A stretch of DNA of 27,482 nt, taken from the NCBI GenBank assembly GCA_043770215.1, contig JAYVIQ010000032.1, forward strand, positions 1-27,482, written 5' to 3'. Source of the DNA: JAYVIQ01 sp043770215. GTDB taxonomy: Bacteria > Bacteroidota > Bacteroidia > Cytophagales > JAAEPT01. Below the pieces are notes generated by a model. The model was not told the DNA's origin, searched no databases, and saw only the letters and a list, made by a program, of their open reading frames with translations. The position numbers and the translations under genes were made by a program. Below, in pieces: positions 10,301 to 19,600 of this stretch (positions are counted from its first letter, which is position 1; each line of letters opens with the position of its first letter).

Positions 10301-10444
10301 ACTGTTTTGGGAGAAAAAGTGTTAGAGCAACCGTTTGATTTTAACGGAACTACTCTAAACGTTGAAAATCTTGCAAAAGGAACATATATTGCACGAGTAA
10401 CACAGAATAACACAAGCATACACCAAGTAAAATTAGTAAAGTAA
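7367..10444 (+). CDS. Large secreted surface protein with T9SS type A sorting domain
   Basis: The product has 1025 residues with a signal peptide at about 1-23 (LLLMVLSLVVNVSYG). Residues about 30-340 are beta-rich with Ig/PKD-like stretches (for example PRPSKPVIYGLPNRVVTC). Residues about 455-545 resemble a SprB-type repeat (ITGGTAPFVINW, then ITDARGC). Residues about 550-915 look like a degenerate beta-propeller with recurring YFTALD, LLLFTDN, MYVFQQGDLYIL and IYYTGYDKNLY strands. The end (about 947-1025, YAYPNPMQNS onward) is a T9SS type A domain, so it should be exported and fixed to the cell surface. No catalytic motif was seen. Adhesin or structural roles are possible, but no function is assigned. 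It is followed by a strong terminator and a type B cargo gene on the same strand. Confidence 0.88.
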   Translation: MLLKFRKVLLLMVLSLVVNVSYGIGGLGWLGKVVNWSIKILDKDNEVCIFALQGDKVACAGQKKSHTINRAKFDEVNWSVSDGGSITSISGVGIEEILIDYKTKLGIPLNFPVTLKTFYANNDKFEFSYTGQLSNDITIGTKAGANVTLSYNGQTVTVDNAGLTAGFDLTTNTNYKDKLNFALKDVFKGDKGAQIDVTFDGTRPDVEVTYRIIDAGFLDFCNDGGNTKKVKVNPRPSKPVIYGLPNRVVTCNEQFGLSTNSQGSDIQLAWTIDDAITYGWQLQEVDIDTYRGTSVQIGGFKRIGSKPVFVAATNICGDVEYTNATIDVQERPSSISINNKLTATKTIAPIFSPTCAEAQHQGIGMNVSPYINGATYTWYIPRTWYPSTNTSNYNSVLTNANPDFFVYSGVNLNYFQIRSLEKFVTTIPSGEVRLRVQTPCGGDETIKFYINGAETLNLSLIDNFSCNSNFQIKPVITGGTAPFVINWKNDNSTGVVTPTVTRDINASVAYKQNTGNYNTAKIIANITDARGCKSTDEGVFNIFGGFGNTSISGWASGRLDYARDLKVTSNLVSDQSGSKFYFTALDEANVSKIYVYKFDNAINVKKWVAKEIVTKRYKPKTNNNTLALVQETAGPLLLFTDNQSSIGALRLDINDVSNQDTENQYNIRADVFQVAQNKGASGNFVASNLTLMFKDIISGYLKYQQFVLQNGKLELSGTAQTIANTTTQYDFDQFNFKVFYFLDDFTGDLYCKDLKNISAPATTIKLASNDMTTAIYEATEIEFDRAGNMYVFQQGDLYILKYNALTETYGKLEKLAVSKATGINIDAATGSFTINPSTGTIYYTGYDKNLYQIFKENAAGTSWKIIKSTRPGTGQYSDFAGTNKLLHQSPHLFYVSSDNQLVYNLFYVQGNNTDCVPSNLRLDANTEGVDLSNAPSISTETLVELDFSKASIYAYPNPMQNSVTIFADGKGEANLEVYTVLGEKVLEQPFDFNGTTLNVENLAKGTYIARVTQNNTSIHQVKLVK

Positions 10445-10465
10445 AAAGGTGAAAAATAATAATTT

Positions 10466-10497
10466 AGGCTACTTGCCTTATGCAAGTAGCCTTTTTC
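10466..10497 (+). terminator. Strong intrinsic terminator touching the next start codon
   Basis: An 11-bp perfect stem (aggctacttgc at 10466-10476, gcaagtagcct at 10482-10492) with loop cttat is followed by a short T-run (10493-10496). It lies 22 bp after the stop of the 1025-aa gene. The ATG of the next gene starts at 10499, so terminator and start codon practically touch. Confidence 0.85.
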
Positions 10498-10498
10498 T

Positions 10499-12553
10499 AT
10501 GAAAAATTACATCACATTATTTTATTTACTTGCAACTTTTGTTGTATCTGCTCAAAAAGAAGCGCAATGGATAAATTTTAAAAGTGGACAGGTCACTGAA
10601 GAAAATGCTGAAACCAAGGGTATAGAAATAATAAACATGAGTCAATTTCCACCAGAAAAAAGGACGGTTTTTCTGAAAGAAACAAAGAGACGTTTGAATG
10701 TTGGCAACACGAAGTGGCTTTTTGGTCCTTTAAGCATGATATCTGACAGTTTGGGCAGTCCTCTTTTTTATAGCGATGGAGAGCAGTTTTGGTGTAAAGA
10801 TGGGTCATATATGCCTGGAGGAAGCTTAATTAATCCAGATACTTTGTATAAGTTTAGGCCTCACCTTGCAGCAGACACTGTTTTTAGTTATGGTCTTATT
10901 CATTTTGTACCTGTCGAGGAGAGTTGTCAAAGGTATTATTATGCCATAGGTGTTAGAAATTATTCTGTTTGGAATTATGGAGAATATAATGAAGGAATTT
11001 CTAGGAGAGACCAATTTTATTATGTTAAAATTGATGCATGGGCAAACAATGGTTTGGGCGCAGTAATAGAAATGAAAGTAGTAAAAGATTACGAAATACC
11101 TAAATTTTATGAAAGTAGATATGGAACTACATTCGAAAGTTTGAAAGTAATTAAACATACAGACGGAGTGAGTACTTGGGTGTTACTCCCTTATTTAAAT
11201 GAAAAGAGTTTGATATATGTGTATTTATTAAGCTCATGCGGTATAGAACTGCACAAAACCATAGATTTAGTAGCTGAAAGCAAAGGCAAATATGACCATT
11301 TTTTTTTAAATTCGAATTCTACAATGTTTTCTGATGGTAAAATATTAACGTACGTACATGAAGCAGATAAGCCGATTGATTATAGAGGTATAATGTGTGT
11401 TTGTGATTTTGATACAAAAGAGGCAAGTATAGAAATTTATTCTGGGTTTAATCATTCTACTGCTGTTACATATAAAGAACAAGCATTTAGTGATTATACA
11501 GGAAAATACATGTATATTTTCGATAGAAATGATTTAGAGTTTCGGCAATATTTAACCGAGTCGTTAAAAAAAGGAGATAAAACAGCAGTGTATACGCAAA
11601 AAGTTCCATATGTCACTGGTGCAGAGGGATTTAGGTATGGTTTTTGGGCAAGGAATGATGGTAAGTTTTATTGGATGCGTTCAGATTATTATAAAGGAGC
11701 AAAAATGATATTGGTAGATCCTACTTTACCATGCCCAGCATGTTTTATTTCAGATTCTTTGACTGTTCCAGAATTTACTAGAGAGAATAATTTCTTTGAT
11801 GACATTTCATTTTTTACAAATATTTCTCAAGTGGCTAATTATTACACACCAAAGTATAAAACCCCACAATTATGCAATGAAAATAATTTAGATATTTGCA
11901 CAGAGTTTGGTGAAAGATTATTTGTAGATAAAAAAATACATGCAGATAGCCTTTTGTGGCAAGTTAATGGCAATAAATATATGCATCTCCCCAATAATAG
12001 CGGTTTTTTTGAGCCCTTAAACATTGGTAGCTTTGATAATATAAAACTTACAAAGTATTTAGGTTGTCATGAAGATAGTTTTAGTTATCGTATAAAGAAA
12101 AAAGAATTAATTGTAGAAGATACATTAGTTATATGCAATGAAGGTGTTATTCAAGCTGAAAATTACAATGATTATTTATATAGTTGGTCTGGATCAAATG
12201 GGTTTGAATTCAATGGTACAACACCTTTGATTCAAGATTTTGGTGAATATCAACTGACAATAAAAGGTGCTTGTGGAGATATAAAAGATTCTATTGTAGT
12301 AAATAAGAAAGATGCCACTTACCCTACAGTTATTACACCAAATGGAGATTTTAAAAATGATTTTTTTGTTATTGACAAAACATTTGAATCGTCAGTACAT
12401 TTTTCTGTGTTAAATAGATGGGGAGCAGAGATATTTAAAACAGATGATTATGTAAATGATTGGCCAACTCAAAATGTGTCTGATGGTACATATTTTATAA
12501 AAATAGAAGCTGCAAAATGTCATTATAAAAGCTGGCTCCAAATACTAAAATAA
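10499..12553 (+). CDS. Secreted beta-propeller protein with T9SS type B (gliding motility-associated) sorting domain
   Basis: The 684-residue protein has a signal peptide at about 1-18 (YLLATFVVSAQ), which fixes the start at 10499. The N-terminal 440 or so residues follow the propeller pattern common in Bacteroidota type B cargo: NTKWLFGP, then MISDSLGSPLFYSDGEQFWC, MPGGSL, and later YYYAIGV blades. An Ig-like segment (about 520-600, LCNENNLDIC to ELIVEDTLVICNEG and beyond) leads into the type B domain (about 605-684: VITPNGDFKNDFFVI, then LNRWGAEIFKT, then VSDGTYFIKI). It should be exported by T9SS and anchored or released at the surface. The gene starts directly after a terminator and lies 6 bp before a predicted outer-membrane barrel gene. 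The ligand is unknown. Confidence 0.88.
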   Translation: MKNYITLFYLLATFVVSAQKEAQWINFKSGQVTEENAETKGIEIINMSQFPPEKRTVFLKETKRRLNVGNTKWLFGPLSMISDSLGSPLFYSDGEQFWCKDGSYMPGGSLINPDTLYKFRPHLAADTVFSYGLIHFVPVEESCQRYYYAIGVRNYSVWNYGEYNEGISRRDQFYYVKIDAWANNGLGAVIEMKVVKDYEIPKFYESRYGTTFESLKVIKHTDGVSTWVLLPYLNEKSLIYVYLLSSCGIELHKTIDLVAESKGKYDHFFLNSNSTMFSDGKILTYVHEADKPIDYRGIMCVCDFDTKEASIEIYSGFNHSTAVTYKEQAFSDYTGKYMYIFDRNDLEFRQYLTESLKKGDKTAVYTQKVPYVTGAEGFRYGFWARNDGKFYWMRSDYYKGAKMILVDPTLPCPACFISDSLTVPEFTRENNFFDDISFFTNISQVANYYTPKYKTPQLCNENNLDICTEFGERLFVDKKIHADSLLWQVNGNKYMHLPNNSGFFEPLNIGSFDNIKLTKYLGCHEDSFSYRIKKKELIVEDTLVICNEGVIQAENYNDYLYSWSGSNGFEFNGTTPLIQDFGEYQLTIKGACGDIKDSIVVNKKDATYPTVITPNGDFKNDFFVIDKTFESSVHFSVLNRWGAEIFKTDDYVNDWPTQNVSDGTYFIKIEAAKCHYKSWLQILK

Positions 12554-12559
12554 ATAAAC

Positions 12560-13285
12560 ATGAAAAAGAACGTACTATTTTTATTTCTAACAAGCTTAAG
12601 CATATATGCAAGTAGCCAAAACAATGTGCTACAGCTAAATGCATCATCTTTTGTTTTTAGAAAATTGCCAGAGTTAAGCTATGAGCATTATTTTAAAACC
12701 CAAAATGTAGCTTTTTCATTAGGGTTTGGGTATAAATTACCTAGGAATAAAGGAAGTTATAGTTCTACTGAACTAACTGTAAACGGAGATACTAACTTTT
12801 TAAATCAAAGGAATTGGGAGGGATTTAGAATAACACCAGAATTAAAGTTTTATACCTCAAAAGACATCGAAGATAAGGCAAAAGGATTTTACTTTTCTAT
12901 GTTTGGAAGATATTCTGCGTATAATGTGCAAGCTAACTTTAATAGAAAAGTAGATGCTTTTTCAAAACAATTACTTTTAGACGGCGAAATCTCAAATTTG
13001 TCTTTTGGTGTATCCATTGGCACACGTTTTATAGTAGGCAGTAGATGTACAATAGATGTAACTTGGCTAGGCGTAGGTTACGGTACTGGTAGAGCAGATT
13101 TTACATTAAAAAGTACAGACTCTAATGTAAATTGGAGCAGTCTAGATGCCGACATAAAAGATGCAGAAATGGAATTTTTAAAAAGTGCTAGCACAAAAGT
13201 TTTTCCAAATGGTATAGAAGCATCAACAAGAAATCCTTTTTCATTGATTTTAAGAAGTTCTTTTTCTATAGGGTTGTATCTTTAA
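12560..13285 (+). CDS. Predicted outer-membrane beta-barrel protein
   Basis: The product has 241 residues with a signal peptide at about 1-19 (LFLFLTSLSIYASSQ). The mature part shows alternating hydrophobic strands with aromatic girdles: VAFSLGFGYKLP, FRITPELKFYT, FYFSMFGRYSAY, LSFGVSIGTRFIVG, IDVTWLGVGYGTG and a terminal LILRSSFSIGLYL. This is the pattern of an 8- to 10-strand outer-membrane barrel, and it loosely resembles DUF3575-type proteins. It lies only 6 bp after the type B cargo gene, so the two are surely co-transcribed. Type B cargo such as SprB needs a PorP/SprF-type barrel usually encoded next door. This protein is shorter than that family (roughly 300 or more residues) and I do not see its N-terminal signature, so a partner role is only inferred. 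Confidence 0.8.
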   Translation: MKKNVLFLFLTSLSIYASSQNNVLQLNASSFVFRKLPELSYEHYFKTQNVAFSLGFGYKLPRNKGSYSSTELTVNGDTNFLNQRNWEGFRITPELKFYTSKDIEDKAKGFYFSMFGRYSAYNVQANFNRKVDAFSKQLLLDGEISNLSFGVSIGTRFIVGSRCTIDVTWLGVGYGTGRADFTLKSTDSNVNWSSLDADIKDAEMEFLKSASTKVFPNGIEASTRNPFSLILRSSFSIGLYL

Positions 13286-13677
13286 TAGCTGGAGCAATAT
13301 AACAGGTTTGTAAATTTTTTCTTATAAATCAAACAGTCTTTTCCTAGAACTGAAAGTTTGTAACATTGTTCAATATAGTATTTTTTTATATAATCATAAA
13401 AAAATACTATATGGCTTCACTCATTTTTTTGATAAACTTTATAAATCTTAGTTTCTAAATTGTAAATATTTACCTTAAAATACACCTCAATACCAACATA
13501 TTATAATCAAATCTTTACCAAACTTGCTTAAACAGATTAAATTCAAAAAAATAGACCTTTTCATTTTAAGCCAACGTTACCTAAGACATCTAGAAAAATA
13601 ACCTAAACTTAATTTTTAAAGACCCGCAGCTTGTTTATCAATCTATAATTTGCGTTAAAATAAATATCATAGATGCA
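13286..13677. other. Intergenic region before the giant nuclease gene
   Basis: These 392 bp are very A/T-rich and hold no credible gene. The only clear structure is the 16-bp perfect inverted repeat at 13373-13412. Near the downstream start, TATAATTTG (13645-13653) is close to a -7 element but has one extra spacer base, and no TTTG lies at the right distance. The promoter of the 2531-aa gene should be here, but I cannot place it firmly. Confidence 0.5.
13373..13412. repeat. 16-bp perfect A/T-rich inverted repeat (hairpin)
   Basis: Arms atatagtattttttta (13373-13388) and taaaaaaatactatat (13397-13412) are exact reverse complements around an 8-nt loop. It lies 87 bp after the barrel gene stop. 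Only two G:C pairs are present and no T-run follows on the plus strand, so it is either a weak bidirectional terminator or a protein-binding palindrome. Confidence 0.6.
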
Positions 13678-16600
13678 ATGAAAAAGATTTTACTATTATT
13701 TGGCGGTTTAGCATTAATGTGCTCTTCATCTAATGCTCAAACAACAGTTACTGCACAAATAGGGCAAGGCTCAGATGATGCAGAAGAATATATCTATGCT
13801 CCACTTAACGAAGTTATTAGAACACAAGGCTCTATGGATGTAACAAGTTCTGACATAGAACTTGGATATGAAAACAAAGGAGGAGTAAACCCTCAAATTT
13901 CTGGATTAAGATTTACCAATTTAGATATTCCAAAGGGAGCTTTAATTGTTTCTGCAAAAATTAAATTTACTGTAGACGCATCAACCAAAAACGAAGACCC
14001 TGCTAATTATTTTGTATACATAGAAGACAATGTAAACTCAGCAACATTTGCAGCAGATAATGGAAATATAACAAAAAGAAACTGGCTTAAAGATTCCATT
14101 GCATGGAATGTTATGCCAGGAACTTGGGCGGCTGTAAACGAAAAAAACTCTACTGCAAACTTAGCTCCTTTGGTTCAACAATTAGTAGATAAGTTGGCTT
14201 GGGAAAACGGCAAAGCATTGACATTTTTTATTAAAGGAACTGGCGTAAGAGAAGCAGAATCTTTTGAAGGAGAAGCACCTGATGCAGCAGTTCTAGAAAT
14301 TACTTATATAACTGTAAATGAAATTGTGACTAAACTAACTAGCGATACAGATGATTCTGAAGAAGTATTGCCAGGAGGAGCAACAGGAAGTAAAGTAACA
14401 GGTAGAATAGACCTAAGCAGCAGCGATTTAGAATTTGGTACTGAAGATAAGAATAACGTTACTCCACAAATGGTAGGACTACGTTTCTCTAACTTAGATA
14501 TACCAAAAGGAGCTAAAATAATTTCTGCAAAAATTCAATTGAATGTTGATGAGGTTGAGAAAAATGAAAATCCGTTTAACCAATTTATTTATATAGAAAA
14601 CACTCCTAGTCCAGCAGTTTTTAATGCTAACCCTTTTAATTTATCATCGAGAACCTTTTTAAAAGACTCAGTATTATGGACTAACCCTTCTGGCACTTGG
14701 ACTAAGGTTGGCGAATCTGGTTCAGATCAAACTACAAGCGAATTAAAAAACTTAGCTCAGCAGTTGGTAGACAATCCAAATTGGGAAACAGGCAAAACCA
14801 TGGCCTTTTATTTTAAAGGTACTGGCTCAAGAACATCAGAATCTAGTTCAGATGCAAACGGTGCCCCAAAGTTGATCATTAGATTTATACCCGTAGCACA
14901 AAACAAATACACTCTTTCTGCAGATGGAGATGATTCTGAAGAAAATTTACCAGGTGGCACAGAGCCTGCTGGCAAAATAGACTTGGGAAGTAGTGATTTA
15001 GAATTAGGTTTTGAAGTTTCATCTACTCAAGACAGACAATTGGTGGGGATGCGTTTTACTAACATCGATTTACCAAAAGGTACAATTATTGAGTCCGCTC
15101 ACATTCAGTTTACAGCAGACGAGACAGTAAATGATAGCCCTTTTGAGCAATACATTTATGTACAAAACAGTATTTCTCCAGCAGTATTTACAACTAAAGC
15201 TTTTGACATAAGTTCTAGAGAAGTAATAAAAGACTCTATACTTTGGTCTACTGCTAATTGGAATACGCTTTCAGAATCTGGTGAAGCTCAAAAAACCTCT
15301 AACATTGCAAGGTTAATAAATACTTTACTATCTAGACAAGACTGGGTACAGGGTAGCTCCATAGCTGTTTTCATGAAAGGAACAGGTAGAAGAATAGCCG
15401 AATCTAGTGCAGATGCTTTGGGTGCGCCAAAACTAATCATAAACTTTTTACAAGGCGAAATCATATACAAACCTGAATTGGTAAAAGAAATTCCAGATCA
15501 GAAATTGGTAGAAGGATGGGAAATAAGTCTAGATGTTAAACCTTTCTTTATAGACAAAGATAGTGAAATGACATTTTGGGTAAAAGACTTGGCAGGAAAA
15601 GCAATTCCAACAAATTTTGAGATGAAAAATGGCGTAATTACAGGCTCTAGTAATCTACCAACTGTTGAATCATTTAAAGTATTTGCTGCAAGTAAAGGAG
15701 ATACAATTTCTGATGTTTTTCAGGCAATATTTGAAGCGAAGACTAAACCTATACTAACCCAACTAGGCACTATAGAACTAGGGACAACCGGCAGTGGAGC
15801 AGCAGAAATATCTGCTTTCGATCCTATTTCAAAAAGATTATTTGTTGCAAATGCTGAATTAAAAGCCATAAACATTTTAGATTTCAGTAACCCATCCAAC
15901 ATAATTCTTTTAGACACTATTTTATTGCCTTCTTTTGCTGGGGGTGTAAATAGTGTAGCGGTAAATAATGGCTTACTTGTTGCTGCAATAGAAGATAATG
16001 TAAAGCAAAAAAACGGATTTGTTTATGCTTACAACACAAACGGAAAAGAATTATGGAATGTAGAAGTAGGTGCATTACCAGACATGCTTACTTTTAGCGA
16101 AAATGGAAAAATAATTGTAGCTAATGAGGGCGAACCAAATGCAAGTTATACAGTTGACCCAATTGGTTCTATTTCTATCATAGACACAACAAGCAAAAAC
16201 GTAGTTTCTATAGATTTCTCTTCACTAAATGGACAAGAACAAACGCTTGCTACAAAAGGAATTAGAATTTTTGGTCCTGGTGCTTCAGTGGCAATGGATA
16301 TGGAACCGGAATACATAACTGTAAAAGGTGATTCTGCATTTGTAACTTGCCAAGAAAATAATGCAATTGCTGTAATAAAAATATCTACAGGAACCCTAAT
16401 GGATTTGTACGGTTTGGGTACAAAAGACCACAACATACTAGGAAACGGTATAGATTTACCAAAAGCAAATGGTGTGTATATCAAAGAAGCTCCAGTAAAA
16501 GGGTTCTATATGCCAGATGCTATCTCTAGCTTTGTTTCTGGAGGAAAAACATACCTAATTACAGCCAATGAAGGAGACTCAAGAGTTTATACAAATTATT

Positions 16601-19600
16601 CAGAAGAAACTTCAGTTGGGAGTTTAAAACTAGACCCAACTATTTTTAAAGATCCTTCTTTTGCAAATTTAGCATCAAACTTAAAAATAACCAAAGCACC
16701 GGCAGATACTAATGCTTTGGGTCAGTACAAAACACTTTACACTTTTGGATCTCGCTCATTCTCTATTTGGGATGCAAAAACAGGAACTCAAGTATATGAT
16801 AGCGGAGATGATTTGGAGCAAATTACTGCCTCTATGTTTCCATCTATTTTTAATGTTTCTAATAATAATTTAGAATTTAAAAACAGAAGTGATGACAAAG
16901 GTCCTGAACCAGAAGCCGTTGTAATAGGCGAAGTAGATGGAAAACAATTGGCCTTTGTTGGCTTAGAAAGAACAGGTGGTGTTATGGTGTATGATGTAAC
17001 CAATCCTAACTCCCCAGTTTTTTTAGATTATCTAAACAATAGAAATGCAGTAACAAATACAGGAGACACTGGTCCAGAGGGTTTGTTGTTTATACCTGCT
17101 GCTCAAAGCCCTAATGGTGTTGCATTAATTGTAGTATCCAATGAAATAAGCGGTACAGTTACTGCATATAGCGCTGGAGAAGCAAAACCAAAGTTTACCT
17201 TAAACATTTTTCATAACAATGATGGCGAGTCAGACTTATTACCAGAAAAGATAGTTCTTAACGGAGACACTTTAAATGCTGGTTCTATTAGCCAATTTAA
17301 GCATTTACTAGATAGCATGAGAACTCAAGCTATAACTAGAGGATATCCTTCTATTATGCTTTCTTCAGGAGATAATTTCTTGGCGGGATTAGAATACAAC
17401 GCTAGCCAAGCAAATAATATTTATTATGATGCAGTTGCAATGGATTCTTTAAAATACGATGCAATAGACTTAGGAAATCATGATTTTGACTTTGGTACAC
17501 AGGTATTGTCTGAGTTTATTAATGCATACAAAGTAAACAAAGCTCCTTATCTATCTTCTAATTTAAGCTTTAAAAACGTCCCTGAAATGCAAGCATTAGT
17601 AGATGCAGGAAGAGTTAGATCTAGTGTAATTGTAGAAAAAATGGGAGAGAAAATCGGTATTATTGGCTTAACTACTCCATTGTTGCCTTCCATTTCTTCG
17701 CCAGGAAATACTATTGTTTCTGAAGCAATTGTAGATTCTGTTCAAAAGCAGCTTGATTATTTAAATACTCAGGGAGTAAATAAAATAATTTTAATTTCTC
17801 ACTTACAAAACTTAAATACAGAAATAGCATTGGCAGCAAAACTTACTGGTATAGACGTAATTATTGCAGGTGGTGGAGACGAATTATTATCCAACGATTC
17901 TAAAAAAGGAAAACCCTTTAAAATAGACAATCCTGTTGGAACTTACCCTTACGTAGCAAAAGATAAAGCGGGTAAAAGTGTTTATTTAATCACTACACCT
18001 GGCAATTACAGATACTTAGGTAACTTATTGTTAGATTTTGATGCAGATGGAAACATTACTAAAGTATATGAAAGCTCTGATTTAATTTTAAACGCAGGAC
18101 CATCTGACTCTACTTTAAAAGCACAAATTGAAGACCCAATAAATAAATACATCGGTGATTTGGCTACCAATGTAGTAGCACATTTAGAAGATTCTTTAGA
18201 TTTTAGAAGGTCGTCTATCAGAACAAAGGAAACAAATGCTGGTAATTTATTTGCAGATGCTATGTTGTGGCAGGCACAAAAAACACATGCTACGTATGGC
18301 GTGAAAAAACCACAAATTGCTTTACAAAACTCTGGTGGACTAAGAATAGAGCAGTTATTATCACCTGGCAATATGACAGAAGATAAAACCTATTCTACAG
18401 CTGCTTTTACAAATATTTTAAGTGTTGTGGAAGATATTCCTGCTGCTCATTTGTTGAAATTAATGGAGCATGGCTTGTATCTATTCTCTCTTGAAAATGG
18501 TGGCTTCCCTCAAATTTCAGGATTCAAAATTGTGTATGATCCTGCAGCTCCTGCAAACAACAGAATTATTTCTATGACTTTAAATGATGGAACTAAACTT
18601 GTAGAAAATGGAGAAGTAGTTTCAGGTGCACCTCGTGTGAGTATGGCCACTATAGACTTTACAGCAAAAGGGGGGGATGCATATCCTTTTGATACTTTAG
18701 GGCATAAAACTTTGGGGGCAACTTACCAACAAGCTTTCTTAAACTTCTTAACTCAAGGATTAAAAGACAGTACGGTAACTAAAAAAGATTATCCATTTGG
18801 AATGAACCAAAGAATTGTAGAACAAGCTTCTTTATCACCAGCTTTGGACTCTGTAGTTGTTGATTTTGCTAGCACTTGCCCTACAATTCCGCTAAACTTT
18901 GTAGAGTATCACACAGGCGCAGACATGTTAAAATGCAATACTTCTTATCTACAATTTAATGGTTTTGGAATAGGTACGGGAGAATCTTGGTTAATTACTC
19001 CAAGAATTAATTTTGATGAGAAGGACTACAAAATGAAGTTTAGAGCAGAAAACGATTTTGACAATATTGCTGGTCCAGATGTAGAAGTGTATTATTCTAC
19101 CGACTATAATGGCATTGGAAATCCTAAAAATTCTACTTGGACTTTAATTCCTTCAGCTTCTAACTTTTTCAATGTTGCTCCAAAACCAACAAGCCCTACA
19201 AACTCACCAGAATTTGATTTGGCATCAATAGATAAAGAAGCACATATTGCTTTTGTATACTATTCTAGTACAACTACAAGTGGAGGAAATTCAAGAGCAA
19301 ATTTATTTAATCTTTCTATTAAACCTATTGTACCTCTTGTAAATGCGGGTTTAAAAACAATTGCCCAAATTCAAGGCGCAGGTGCTAAGTCATCATTAGA
19401 AAACTCTTTGGTTACTACCACAGGTATAGTAACACAGATTTTCTTAAACAAAACACCATATACTGGCGCTAAGTACACATCTAACATTCCTGGATTTTAT
19501 GTCCAAGACAGAATGGGCGATGCTAATAACGCTACTTCAGAAGCATTGTGGGTGAGTGTAAATTCTAACTTAGTAAGCGTTGGTGATAGTATTTCTATAA

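Noticed and set aside
10826..11158. 110-codon minus-strand frame inside the type B cargo gene
   Set aside because: The sense gene has a signal peptide and recognisable domains throughout; the antisense frame has no features.
13411..13458. 15-codon ORF starting within the 13373-13412 palindrome
   Set aside because: Too short and only hydrophobic A/T-derived codons; no supporting context.
16146..16484. 112-codon and other (16788-17003, 18006-18371) minus-strand frames inside the giant nuclease gene
   Set aside because: They are shadows of a well-supported coding frame whose domains are continuous across these positions.
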